From AC-32 sp963704005 (GTDB lineage Bacteria; Actinomycetota; Thermoleophilia; Gaiellales; Gaiellaceae), in NCBI GenBank assembly GCA_963704005.1, contig CAVPGJ010000005.1, forward strand, positions 496,001 to 560,000: 64,000 bases of DNA, read 5' to 3'. Both the position numbers and the translations under genes were made by a program. Positions 7,010 to 15,216 of this stretch are shown here, one piece after another. Each line of letters starts with the position of its first letter. Within the stretch, counting starts at the first letter, position 1. The notes under the pieces are model-generated. The model made no database searches and had not been told where the DNA came from. It was given only the letters and a program-made list of their open reading frames with translations.

Positions 7010-7921
7010 GTGGGTGTTCAAGGAGCCGGCCAACCGGTCGCGATCATCGGCGCCGCACTTGATCTCGGTGCCGGCCGGCGCGGCGTCGACATGGGGCCGT
7101 CCGCCATCCGGTACGCAGGGCTCGATCCACGGATCGTGGGCCTCGGCCGGCGCTGCGAGGACTGGGGGAACGTCGTGGCGCCCGTCGCGGAGGCGAGCGC
7201 GGTCGGAGACGAGCGCGTCCGTTTTCTGGCCGCGATCAAGGAGACGTGCGAGCGGATCGCCGACCAGGTCGTGCGGGCGATCGAGGGCGGCTTCTTGCCA
7301 CTCGTCCTGGGCGGCGACCACTCTGTCGCGCTCGGCACGCTCGGCGGCCTGGCGCGGGCCGGCGGGCCCGGCGGTGTGCTCTGGCTCGACGCGCACGGCG
7401 ATCTGAACCGGCCCGAGACCTCGCCTTCCGGCAACGTGCACGGGATGCCGCTCGCCGCGGCGCTCGGGCTCGGTGGTCCCGAGTTCGAGAGCCCTGCCTT
7501 CCGGCTGCCGGCGGTCGATCCCGCGCGGGTGGCGCTGGTCGGCGTGCGGGCGCTCGACGAGGTGGAGCGGGAACTGCTGGGTGAGCTCGATGTCCTCGTC
7601 TTCACGATGAGCGACGTCGACCGGCTCGGGATCGAGACGGTCATGCGCGAGGCGCTCGAGCGCGTTTCGGGCGAGGGGTTCACGCACGTCAGCCTCGACA
7701 TGGACGTGCTCGACCCCGAAGTCGCGCCGGGTGTCGGCACGCCGGTGCGCGGGGGGCTCTCGTACCGCGAGGCGCACCTTGCGATGGAGCTCGTCGCCGA
7801 GGCGGGGGTCGCGACCTCGCTCGAGGTGGTCGAGGTGAACCCGATCCTCGACCGCGAGAACGAGACCGCCAAGCTCGCCGTCGAGTTGGTCGCGAGCGCC
7901 CTTGGCGCGCGGATCCTCTGA
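7010..7921 (+). CDS. Arginase/agmatinase family protein, probably arginase
   Basis: This ureohydrolase of 303 aa uses a binuclear manganese site to hydrolyse arginine to ornithine and urea, or a related guanidino compound. The metal-binding motifs are all present: GGDHS near residue 103, DAHGD near residue 128 with NVHGMPL, and SLDMDVLDP near residue 228. The C-terminal EVNP segment is also seen. The N-terminal GPSAIRYAGL matches arginases more than agmatinases. It stands alone, convergent with the hydrolase; arginine specificity is inferred. Confidence 0.85.
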   Translation: MGVQGAGQPVAIIGAALDLGAGRRGVDMGPSAIRYAGLDPRIVGLGRRCEDWGNVVAPVAEASAVGDERVRFLAAIKETCERIADQVVRAIEGGFLPLVLGGDHSVALGTLGGLARAGGPGGVLWLDAHGDLNRPETSPSGNVHGMPLAAALGLGGPEFESPAFRLPAVDPARVALVGVRALDEVERELLGELDVLVFTMSDVDRLGIETVMREALERVSGEGFTHVSLDMDVLDPEVAPGVGTPVRGGLSYREAHLAMELVAEAGVATSLEVVEVNPILDRENETAKLAVELVASALGARIL

Positions 7922-8004
7922 CCGGCCGCAGCCCTGGCCGCCGTCTTTCCCCCGGGGGACCCCCGGTTGACTAACCCCCGCTGACGAGCGTAGCGCGGAA
8001 ACTC

Positions 8005-8802
8005 TCACGCGTGGGTGTCGCACCCGTGACGAACCAGGAACTTCTCGACCGCGTACGCGGTCTGTTCATATGCGTCCCAGTAGACGACGTGCCCGCCCGG
8101 AGTTCCGACCAGCTCGAGCCGCTCGCCGAGCACCTCCGCGTACTCGGCGAGCTGCTCGTCGCGGACGAGGCCGAAGCGCTCCGCATGGACGAGCAGCGCC
8201 GGATCGGGCAGTACGGTCGGCGGCGGCGGGTCGCTGCACATCTCCCCGTAGGCCGTCACCACCGCCGAGCGGCAGTAGCGCCAGCGCAGCCGACCGTCGT
8301 CGGAGCGCACCAGATGCTCGCGCGCCTCCTCCTCGAGGAACTCGCGCGGTGTCGGCGCCCCCGAGGCGAGACGGGCCTCGATCGCCTCCTCCTCGTCCGC
8401 GAACGAGCGGTCGCGGGCAGCATCCTCGGCGAAGTCGAGGCCGACGTGGGGGAGGATTTGAATCGCCGGATCGAGCAGCACTGCCGCCGTCACCGGCCCG
8501 GAGCCGCGCGCGCACAGCTCGAGGATCAGGCGGCCGCCGAAGCTGTGCCCGAGCCAGGCGGCTCGCTCGACGCCCACGGCGTTGACCGTCTCGAGCACGT
8601 CGTCGACGTGCGTCGCCATGCTCCAGGGCGGCTCGTACTCCGAGCGCCCGTGACCACGCAGGTCGGGTGCGAGCACGCGGAACGACTCTGCCAGCCGCTC
8701 CTCCGCGAGCCGTCGAAAGCGCCGGCCGTGCGCTGACACTCCATGCAGGCACACGAGCGGCGGAGCGTCCGCGGCGCCCCATTCGTGCAGATGCAGCAGC
8801 AT
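8005..8802 (-). CDS. Alpha/beta hydrolase
   Basis: A cytoplasmic alpha/beta-fold hydrolase of 265 aa. The oxyanion-hole region is CLHGVSAHG near residue 18, the nucleophile elbow is GHSFGG (serine near residue 87), and the late histidine is in TPGGHVVYW; the strand DLRGHGRS is typical of the fold. The substrate is unknown. Its ATG shares one base with the stop of the upstream etfBA-like gene (TGATG), so the two are translationally coupled. The 83-bp gap to arginase holds CCCCCGGGGG-type GC-rich inverted sequence but no clear T-tract terminator. Confidence 0.83.
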   Translation of the reverse strand: MLLHLHEWGAADAPPLVCLHGVSAHGRRFRRLAEERLAESFRVLAPDLRGHGRSEYEPPWSMATHVDDVLETVNAVGVERAAWLGHSFGGRLILELCARGSGPVTAAVLLDPAIQILPHVGLDFAEDAARDRSFADEEEAIEARLASGAPTPREFLEEEAREHLVRSDDGRLRWRYCRSAVVTAYGEMCSDPPPPTVLPDPALLVHAERFGLVRDEQLAEYAEVLGERLELVGTPGGHVVYWDAYEQTAYAVEKFLVRHGCDTHA

Positions 8803-10583
8803 CAGGAGCGGGCTGCGAGCGACGCCGCAAACGGCGGGAGCGTCGCGCGCCAGTCGCCGGCCAGGGCCACGTCGGCGGTGCCCTCGACCGGGGTCTCGGA
8901 CTGCTTGAAGACGACGATCACGCCTGCCTTGACAGACGCGACGGCGTGCTCGAAGTCGCCCTCCGTCTCGACCGCCACGTAGAGCCTCGGGGCGACGGAG
9001 CGCCCGAGCAGGCCGAGCTGGCGGCTGCGCGGGACGAGCCCGGCCTCGCAGGCGCGGCGGTCACCTCCCAGAGCCGCTCCAAGTGGAGCCGCGAGCCGGC
9101 GAAGCTCCTCGACGGCGCCCGCGTCGCCCAGTCCGGCGCCGGCCGCGACGACCACGTCCGCCTCGTCGAGGTCGAAGGCGCGCTCACGCGCGTCTCGCTC
9201 CAGGAGCCTGGTTCGCGCCGCGGGCAGCGGTCCGAGCTCGAACTGCCGGAGCTCGCCTTCCGCCGAGTCGCTCGGCTCGAGCGGCTCGAACATTCGCGCC
9301 CGCACGGTCGCGAGCTGCGGCGTGGTCGCGCCCATGATCACCGAGACGATGTTGCCGCCGTATGCCGGCTTGAACTGGATCAGCCGGCCGGCCTTGTCGA
9401 TGCCGAGGTCGACGCAGTCACCCGTCATGCCCAGCTCGAGCGCGCCGGCGGCCCGCGGGCCGTAGTCTCGGCCCCGGCTCGTCGCCGGGATCAGGAGCGC
9501 GTGCGGCCGCTCCCGTTCGAGCACCTGGGCGAGCGCACCTGCCCAGAGCTCGGGCACGTACTCGGCGAGCTGCTCGTCGTCGACGCTCACGACGACCTCC
9601 GCGCCGTATCGGACCGCCTCGCGTGCCGCGCCGTCCAGCCCCTGCCCGAGCAGGAGCGCGACGTTGCGGCCGCCGAGCTTGCCCGACAACTCGCGGCCCT
9701 TGGCCAGCAGCTCGAGCGAGACCCGGGCAGGCCGTCCCTCGACGAGCTCCACGACCGACCAGCAGTCGTACGAGTGGCCGGGCCTCTCGCCCAGCCGCTC
9801 CGGCTTCTCCCAGGCGGTCGCAGGCGCGGCCCGCTCCGCCAGGAGCTCCCGCACCCGCGCGGCGGCCTCTGCAGGATCGGTGAACAGCTCACGTGCTCGT
9901 TCCGGGGTGACGTCGCGTACCGCGAGCACGCGGGTCGGCGAGCCGCGCTGGCCGAAGCGCCGCTCGTCGCCGCCGAGGTCGGCCGCGGTCAAGACCGCGA
10001 TCCGCTCCATCGCCTCGGGAGCCGGCAGCGGCTCGACGTCCACGTCGGCGCCGTCAGGCGGCAGCGCGACCGAGCAGAGGCCGGGCAGCTCCAGCTCGTA
10101 TGACTCCTCGCCCTCGTCGCCGAGCCTGCGCACCCGCAGCTTGTCGCCGGCCGGCTCGAGCTCGACGGCGTTCGTCACCTGCGGCAGATTGAGGAAAGCC
10201 GCCACCTCGGCCGGCACCTGCCAGGTCTCCGAGTCGGTCGTCTTGCGCCCGCAGAGGACGAGGTCGGCGCCCTCGTCGCGGATGGCGTGCGCGAGCGCTC
10301 GAGAGGTGCCCAGCGTGTCGGCGAGCGCGAAGGCCCTGTCGGAGAGATGCACGGCGCGGTCGGCGCCGAGCGCGAGCGCGATCCGTAGCGCCTCCTCCGC
10401 CTGCGGCGGGCCCATCGTCAGCGCGACCACCTCGTCGCCCAGGCGTGCGGCGTGGGCGAGCGCGTAGGCGTCGAAGCGATTCAGCTCGAGTGACACGCCC
10501 TCGCGCACGAGTGACCTGGTCTCCTCGTCGAAGCGGATCTCGTCGCCGCGGGGCACCTGCTTGAGGAGGCAGATGATCTTCAT
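8802..10583 (-). CDS. Fused electron transfer flavoprotein, EtfB-EtfA in one chain
   Basis: This 593-aa protein has an EtfB-like half at about residues 1-255 (MKIICLLKQVPRGDEIRF, then LCGRKTTDSETWQVP) and an EtfA-like half at about residues 280-593 (YGPRAAGALELGMTGDCVDL, KPAYGGNIVSVIM). EtfAB carries electrons from acyl-CoA or other dehydrogenases to a quinone reductase. The usual separate subunits are joined here by a short linker. The C-terminal FAD motifs are altered: the usual QTG-type segment reads LLGRSVAP and the GISGAIQH segment reads ETEGDFEH. Function as an ETF is therefore likely but not certain. Confidence 0.82.
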   Translation of the reverse strand: MKIICLLKQVPRGDEIRFDEETRSLVREGVSLELNRFDAYALAHAARLGDEVVALTMGPPQAEEALRIALALGADRAVHLSDRAFALADTLGTSRALAHAIRDEGADLVLCGRKTTDSETWQVPAEVAAFLNLPQVTNAVELEPAGDKLRVRRLGDEGEESYELELPGLCSVALPPDGADVDVEPLPAPEAMERIAVLTAADLGGDERRFGQRGSPTRVLAVRDVTPERARELFTDPAEAAARVRELLAERAAPATAWEKPERLGERPGHSYDCWSVVELVEGRPARVSLELLAKGRELSGKLGGRNVALLLGQGLDGAAREAVRYGAEVVVSVDDEQLAEYVPELWAGALAQVLERERPHALLIPATSRGRDYGPRAAGALELGMTGDCVDLGIDKAGRLIQFKPAYGGNIVSVIMGATTPQLATVRARMFEPLEPSDSAEGELRQFELGPLPAARTRLLERDARERAFDLDEADVVVAAGAGLGDAGAVEELRRLAAPLGAALGGDRRACEAGLVPRSRQLGLLGRSVAPRLYVAVETEGDFEHAVASVKAGVIVVFKQSETPVEGTADVALAGDWRATLPPFAASLAARS

Positions 10584-10590
10584 GTCGGTG

Positions 10591-10596
10591 AGACTA
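10591..10596 (-). promoter_or_regulatory. -10 element TAGTCT for etfBA-like gene
   Basis: TAGTCT on the minus strand ends 7 nt before the ATG at 10583. Confidence 0.5.
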
Positions 10597-10597
10597 C

Positions 10598-11272
10598 TTG
10601 GCGGTGCTGGGGATCCTCTACGACATCCACGGCAACATCCCGGCGCTCGGGCGCGTGCTGGACGAGGCGGCCGCGATCGGTGTCGACCGCTGGCTGCTCG
10701 GCGGCGACTACGGAACGCCGAGCCCTTGGCCCGAGGAGACGATCGCGCGGCTGCGGGAGCTGCCGAGCGCGACCTGGATCCGAGGCAACGGCGAGCGCTG
10801 GCTCAAGGAGCCTCCCCTCGACCGGCCCGAGGTGATGGAGTCCTACAAGCTCTTTGCCGGCTCGTACCCGGAGGGGCTCGTGGACTGGCTGTACGCCCTG
10901 CCGCCGCAGGCCGAGCTCGACGGGATCCTCTTCGTGCACGGCTCGCCCCTCTCCGACGTCGAGAGTTTCCACGCCGACCCGCAGGAGGACGACGGGCGGT
11001 TGCTGAACGGCGTTCGCGACAGGACGGTCGTCTTCGGCCACAGCCACCTTCAGTTCCGGCGGCCCGGGCCGAACGGCACCGAGCTCCTCAACCCGGGCAG
11101 CGTCGGGATGCCGCTCGACGGCGACGTGCGCTCCGCCTGGGCGACCTGGGACGGCGACTTCGAGTTCCGCCGCACCGAGTACGACGTCGAGCGGGCCGCG
11201 GCCGCCTACCGCTTGCTCGGCGGCGACTTCGGTGAGATGGCTGCGAAGCGGATCGAGCGCGGCTCCGACTAG
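10598..11272 (+). CDS. Metallophosphoesterase, YfcE/MJ0936-like
   Basis: A calcineurin-type phosphoesterase of 224 aa. The metal ligand motifs occur in order: YDIHGN (Asp and His), GGDYGT, GNGER, VHGS and FGHSH, then NPGSVG. Such proteins hydrolyse phosphodiesters or phosphomonoesters; the substrate here is unknown. It is divergent from etfBA with 14 bp between, so the TTG start at 10598 is tight and GTG 10604 is possible. Its TAG stop lies in a 19-bp tandem duplication at the head of repeat copy 3. Confidence 0.85.
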   Translation: MAVLGILYDIHGNIPALGRVLDEAAAIGVDRWLLGGDYGTPSPWPEETIARLRELPSATWIRGNGERWLKEPPLDRPEVMESYKLFAGSYPEGLVDWLYALPPQAELDGILFVHGSPLSDVESFHADPQEDDGRLLNGVRDRTVVFGHSHLQFRRPGPNGTELLNPGSVGMPLDGDVRSAWATWDGDFEFRRTEYDVERAAAAYRLLGGDFGEMAAKRIERGSD

Positions 11273-11302
11273 GCATCGCTTGCCCGACTAGGCATCGCTT
11301 GC
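11265..11302 (+). repeat. 19-bp direct duplication carrying a stop codon
   Basis: CCGACTAGGCATCGCTTGC occurs twice head to tail (11265-11283, 11284-11302). The unit spans the phosphoesterase TAG stop and the first hairpin arm of the dispersed repeat. Confidence 0.9.
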
Positions 11303-11362
11303 GATGCCGCTCTCAGGACGCGCGGCTCGTCCGCGCGTCCGTCGGAAATGACCGGTCGATAC
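11270..11362 (+). repeat. Dispersed stop-codon repeat, copy 3
   Basis: Full-form copy with the partial 19-bp duplication at its head. The head reads TAGGCATCGCTTGCGATGCC, so a TAG stands where other copies have TGA. The second hairpin is GGACGCGCG ... CGCGCGTCC, and the tail is GGAAATGACCGGTCGATAC. Confidence 0.88.
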
Positions 11363-11383
11363 GCCTGAATAGCGACCGACGCT

Positions 11384-11818
11384 CTAGGCGAGCGCGGCGT
11401 CGAGCGTGATCTCGACGTTGCCCTTGAGCGCCTGCGAGACCGGACAGTTCTCCTTAGCGCCCTCCGCGGCCTCCCGGAAGGCGGCCTCGTCGATCCCCTC
11501 GACCTCGCCGCGGATCCGCAACGCGATCTTCGTGAATGCGAAACCCTCGCCGACCTTGTCGAAGGTCGTCCGCGCTTCCGACTCGAGCCTCGTCGGCGGC
11601 GTGTCGGCGCGGGCCAGGCCGGCGGCGAGCGCCATCAGGATGCAGCTCGCGTGCGCCGCGGCGATCAGCTCCTCGGGACTGGTGCCCTCGCCGCCCTCCG
11701 CCCGGTCCTTCCACGTCACCTGAAGGCCGGAGGCCGCCCCGCTGCCGAGGTCGACCGCGCCGTGCCCCGCCGCGAGCGAGCCTTCCCAGGTCGCGGTCGC
11801 CGTCTTCTCAGTCGCCAT
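11384..11818 (-). CDS. osmC: OsmC/Ohr family peroxiredoxin-like protein
   Basis: This 144-aa protein is of the OsmC family, thiol-dependent reducers of organic hydroperoxides and stress proteins. The two catalytic cysteines are in HASCILM (near residue 61) and KENCPVSQ (near residue 125), and EGTSPEELIAAA precedes the first. A strong ribosome-binding site, AGGGGGAG, stands just before ATG 11818. The start lies inside the 3' end of rarA (11-bp overlap), so the two form an operon. Confidence 0.9.
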   Translation of the reverse strand: MATEKTATATWEGSLAAGHGAVDLGSGAASGLQVTWKDRAEGGEGTSPEELIAAAHASCILMALAAGLARADTPPTRLESEARTTFDKVGEGFAFTKIALRIRGEVEGIDEAAFREAAEGAKENCPVSQALKGNVEITLDAALA

Positions 11819-13076
11819 CGTCTCCCCCTTCTTCGCCGGAACCGGACGGGCGATAGTACTGCTTGCCCTTGAGCGGCTCCGGGAGGTAGTCGACCTCGAA
11901 GCCGCGCGGGTCGGAGTGTGGGTAGACGTAGCCCTCACCGCGCCCGAGCTTCTTCGCGCCGCGATAGTTCGCGCTGCGGAGCTCGTCCGGCGGCCGCGTC
12001 TGCCCGTGCTCGCGCACGTCGCCCGACGCCTCGCCGAGCGCCTTGATGACCGCGTTCGACTTCGGCGCGCGCGCCAGGTAGATCGCCGCCTGCGCCAGGT
12101 TGAGCCGCGCCTCGGGCAGGCCGACGTGCTCGACCGCCTGCGCCGCCGCGACCGCGACCAGGAGCGCCCTCGGGTCGGCGTTGCCGATGTCCTCGGAGGC
12201 GAGCACGATCATCCGCCGAGCGATGAAGCGGGGATCCTCGCCGCCCTCGAGCATCGCGGCGAGGTAGTACACGGAGGCATCGGGGTCTGACCCCCGCATT
12301 GACTTGATGAAGGCCGAGATGAAGTCGTAGTGCGCGTCGCCGCCCTTGTCGTACACGAGCGGCCGCTTGCGGGCGGCGTCCTCGACGTGATCGGCGCTCG
12401 GCGCGCCGCCCTCGGCCCGCGCGGTCTGCGCCGCGAGCTCGAGGATGTTGAGCGCGTTGCGCGCGTCGCCGCCTGCCCGCCGCGCAACCAGCGCGACGAG
12501 CTCGTCGCCGACCTCGGCCTCGAGCGTCTCGGTCCCGCGGCGGACGACCACCGCGAGCTCGTCCTCGGACAGCGGCTGCAGCTCGTAGATCTGGCAGCGC
12601 GAGAGCAGCGCCGAGTTGACCTCGAAGTACGGGTTCTCGGTGGTGGCGCCGATCAGCGTGACGAGCCCTTCCTCGACCGCAGGGAGCAGTGCGTCCTGCT
12701 GCGCCTTGTTGAAGCGGTGGATCTCGTCGAGGAACAGGATCGTCCGCCGGCCCGAGCCGCCGAGCCGGTCGCGCGCCCGCGCCAGCACCGCGCGCACGTC
12801 GGCGACAGTGGCCGACACCGCCGAGAGCTCCTCGAAGGCCGCTCCGGTCGTCTGGGCGACGATCCGCGCCAGCGTCGTCTTGCCGGTCCCGGGCGGACCG
12901 AAGAGGATCGACGAGCCGACCCGGTCCTCGGCGATCGCGAGGCGCAGGGCCGAGCCCGTGCCGAGCACCTGCTCCTGCCCGACGAACTGCTCGAGGCTGC
13001 GCGGGCGCAGGCGCAGCGCGAGCGGCGCCGATTCCTCGATCCGGGCGCCGGCCGCGTCGGCGAAGAGGTCGCTCAC
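11808..13076 (-). CDS. rarA: Replication-associated recombination protein RarA (MgsA), AAA+ ATPase
   Basis: A clamp-loader-like AAA+ ATPase of 422 aa acting at stalled replication forks. Walker A is FGPPGTGKTT, Walker B LFLDEIHRFNKAQQD, sensor 1 IGATTENPYFEV and the arginine-finger region ALLSRCQIY. The C-terminal tetramerisation domain contains SDPDASVYYLAAMLEGGED and YVYPHSDPRGF. The GTG start at 13076 is divergent from tryptophan dioxygenase across 21 bp. Confidence 0.93.
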   Translation of the reverse strand: MSDLFADAAGARIEESAPLALRLRPRSLEQFVGQEQVLGTGSALRLAIAEDRVGSSILFGPPGTGKTTLARIVAQTTGAAFEELSAVSATVADVRAVLARARDRLGGSGRRTILFLDEIHRFNKAQQDALLPAVEEGLVTLIGATTENPYFEVNSALLSRCQIYELQPLSEDELAVVVRRGTETLEAEVGDELVALVARRAGGDARNALNILELAAQTARAEGGAPSADHVEDAARKRPLVYDKGGDAHYDFISAFIKSMRGSDPDASVYYLAAMLEGGEDPRFIARRMIVLASEDIGNADPRALLVAVAAAQAVEHVGLPEARLNLAQAAIYLARAPKSNAVIKALGEASGDVREHGQTRPPDELRSANYRGAKKLGRGEGYVYPHSDPRGFEVDYLPEPLKGKQYYRPSGSGEEGGDDGD

Positions 13077-13083
13077 GCCGAGA

Positions 13084-13091
13084 AGTATGCT
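13084..13091. promoter_or_regulatory. Overlapping divergent -10 elements for rarA and tryptophan dioxygenase
   Basis: TATGCT (13086-13091, plus strand) ends 6 nt before the dioxygenase GTG. CATACT (13089 to 13084, minus strand) ends 7 nt before the rarA GTG. The two hexamers overlap, so the polymerases would compete. Confidence 0.5.
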
Positions 13092-13097
13092 CCCGCC

Positions 13098-13814
13098 GTG
13101 GCCACCGGCGAGGTCGAGGACTTCAGCGAGCCGATCCTCGCCGGCGAGGGCGCCAGCGACTACGAGCGCTACCTGCGAACGGACGAGCTGCTCGCTCTGC
13201 AGAAGACCCCCGAGGAGCAGGCCCATCGTGACGAGCTGCTCTTCCAGACCGTCCACCAGGCCTCCGAGCTCTGGCTCAAGCTGGCCTGGAACGAGGCAGA
13301 GGAAGCGACCCGGCTGCTCGAGGCCGGTGACCTGGCCGCCGCCGAGCGGCTGCTCCGCCGCTCGATCCAGGCGCTCCAGTACGTGATCGACCAGCTCGAC
13401 ATGCTCGAGCGCCAGTCGCCGTGGGAGTACCAGACGATCCGCAAGGTGCTCGGCCACGGCAGCGGCTTCGACTCGCCCGGCTTCCGCGAGATCCGCCGCG
13501 TGACCCCGCAGCTGGGCCAGGCGTTCATCGCCCTCCTGCGCGAGCGGGGCCTGACCGTGGCCGAGCTCTACGTCCAGGGCCGCGAGCACGAGGACCTCTA
13601 CCAGCTGGCCGAGCTCCTGATCGGCTGGGACGAGCACATCACGCTCTGGCGGATGCGCCACTACCTGGTCGTCGCGCGCGTGATCGGCGACCAGGTCGTC
13701 GGCACCCAGGGCACGCCGGTCGAGCTGCTCGGCGGGCTGATCAAGCAGCGGTTCTACCCCGAGCTCTGGCAGGCGCGCAACCGTCTCACCGAGCTCGCGA
13801 ACGAGGAAGACTGA
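13098..13814 (+). CDS. Tryptophan 2,3-dioxygenase
   Basis: A heme enzyme of 238 aa that opens the indole ring of tryptophan to N-formylkynurenine. Near the N-terminus are YERYLRTDELLALQ and DELLFQTVHQASELWLK (the substrate and heme pocket), then SGFDSPGFREIR. The heme-ligand histidine is in LWRMRHYLVV and the C-terminal loop GTQGTPVELL is present. The GTG start at 13098 gives the expected family N-terminus. Its TGA stop is the first three bases of repeat copy 4. No other kynurenine-pathway gene is in the window. Confidence 0.93.
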   Translation: MATGEVEDFSEPILAGEGASDYERYLRTDELLALQKTPEEQAHRDELLFQTVHQASELWLKLAWNEAEEATRLLEAGDLAAAERLLRRSIQALQYVIDQLDMLERQSPWEYQTIRKVLGHGSGFDSPGFREIRRVTPQLGQAFIALLRERGLTVAELYVQGREHEDLYQLAELLIGWDEHITLWRMRHYLVVARVIGDQVVGTQGTPVELLGGLIKQRFYPELWQARNRLTELANEED

Positions 13815-13888
13815 GGCGTCGCTTGCGATGCCGACATCAGGCCGTGCGGGCTTGGCCGCGCGGCCGTCTGAAATGACCGGTCGGCACT
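13812..13888 (+). repeat. Dispersed stop-codon repeat, copy 4
   Basis: Full copy: TGAGGCGTCGCTTGCGATGCC, second hairpin GGCCGTGCG ... CGCGCGGCC, tail CTGAAATGACCGGTCGGCAC. TGA is the dioxygenase stop codon. Confidence 0.9.
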
Positions 13889-13913
13889 TCCTGCGTCAGA
13901 AGGTCGGCTGGTA

Positions 13914-15206
13914 GTGCTCGCCGACGAGGTGACCCGGCTCCTGCAGGAGCTGATCCGGCTCGACACCGTCAACCCGCCCGGAAACGAGACGCTGGCGGCA
14001 GAGCTCCTGCGGGACTACCTGGCCGAGAACGGGGTCGAGAGCGAGCTCTACGCGAAGACACCCGAGCGGGCGAACCTCGTCGCGCGGATCCCCGGCCGCG
14101 CCGACGGGCCGAGCCTGCTGCTGCTCTCGCACACCGACACTGTCGTCGCCGACCCGTCCGAGTGGCAGGTCGACCCGTGGTCGGGCGAGCTCCGCGACGG
14201 AGAGATCTGGGGCCGCGGCGCGCTCGACATGAAGGGCGAGGTCGCCGCCAGCGCGGTCACGCTCGCGTCGCTTGTGCGCGAAGGCTTCGAGCCGGCCGGG
14301 GATCTGATCTTCGTCGCGGCCGCCGACGAGGAGGTCGGCGAGGGCCCCTTCGGCCTGCCCTGGCTCTGCGAGAACCATCCCGATGCGGTCCGCTCGGACT
14401 ACGCGCTCAACGAGGGCGCCGGCGACCGGATCGAGATCGGCGGCAGCGTGTTCTACCTCTGCGCGACCGCCGAGAAGATGAGCTCGCCGTTCCGCCTGCT
14501 GGTCCACGGGCGAGCCGGCCACGCGTCGATGCCGGGAATCGCCGACAACGCCCTCGCGAAGGCGGCGCCGCTGATCGAGCGGCTGGCCGCCTACCGGCCG
14601 GAGCCGCGGCTCGAGGCGGAGTCGAAGGCGCTGATCGAGGCCTTCGCAGGCCGCGAGGTCGAGGCCGGCGAGGCGCTCGAAGTCGCGCGCGGGCTCGATC
14701 CCTTCGCGGCCGAGCTGCTCGAGCCGCTGCTGTCGGTGACCGTCTCGCCGACGATGATCTCCGCCTCCGAGCGGCGCAACGTGATCCCGTCCGTGTGCGA
14801 GGTCGCGGTCGACTGCCGCCTGCTGCCCGGTCAGCCGCAGGCCGAGGTTGAGCCGGAGCTGCGCGCGGTGCTCGGGGAGGGCGACTACGACTTCGAATGG
14901 ATCGAGGGCCGCGGCGGCACCCGCTCGCCGCTCGAGACACCGCTGTGGGAGGCCGTCTCGCAGTTCGTCCATGAGATCGAGCCAGGCGCCGTGCCCGTGC
15001 CGGTCGCCTGCGCGGGCTTCACGGACAGCCACTGGCTGCGCGAGGCATTCGGGACGGTGGCCTACGGCTTCTTCCCGTCGCGCTTCATGGACATGCAGCT
15101 CGCCGCGCGCCTGATCCACTCGGCCGACGAGCGGATCCGCCTGGACGACCTCGAGCTCGGGCTCCAGTGCTTCCGGCACGTCGCCCGGACCGTCTGCGGC
15201 GGCTAG
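13914..15206 (+). CDS. M20 family metallopeptidase (ArgE/DapE/CPG2-like)
   Basis: A zinc peptidase/deacylase of 430 aa. The catalytic motifs are LLSHTDTV, then GRGALDMKGEVAA and the Glu pair in AADEEVGEGPFG, with a dimerisation domain marked by HGRAGHASMPG. The final His is in FTDSHWLREAF. Members cleave N-acyl amino acids, dipeptides or succinyl-diaminopimelate; the substrate is not evident here. The start is GTG 13914. Its TAG stop is also the first half of the TAGGCT promoter element of the next gene. Confidence 0.87.
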   Translation: MLADEVTRLLQELIRLDTVNPPGNETLAAELLRDYLAENGVESELYAKTPERANLVARIPGRADGPSLLLLSHTDTVVADPSEWQVDPWSGELRDGEIWGRGALDMKGEVAASAVTLASLVREGFEPAGDLIFVAAADEEVGEGPFGLPWLCENHPDAVRSDYALNEGAGDRIEIGGSVFYLCATAEKMSSPFRLLVHGRAGHASMPGIADNALAKAAPLIERLAAYRPEPRLEAESKALIEAFAGREVEAGEALEVARGLDPFAAELLEPLLSVTVSPTMISASERRNVIPSVCEVAVDCRLLPGQPQAEVEPELRAVLGEGDYDFEWIEGRGGTRSPLETPLWEAVSQFVHEIEPGAVPVPVACAGFTDSHWLREAFGTVAYGFFPSRFMDMQLAARLIHSADERIRLDDLELGLQCFRHVARTVCGG

Positions 15207-15209
15207 GCT
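15204..15209 (+). promoter_or_regulatory. -10 element TAGGCT for the yqhQ-like gene
   Basis: TAGGCT ends 7 nt before ATG 15217 and shares its TAG with the stop codon of the M20 peptidase gene. Confidence 0.5.
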
Positions 15210-15216
15210 CTCGTCG

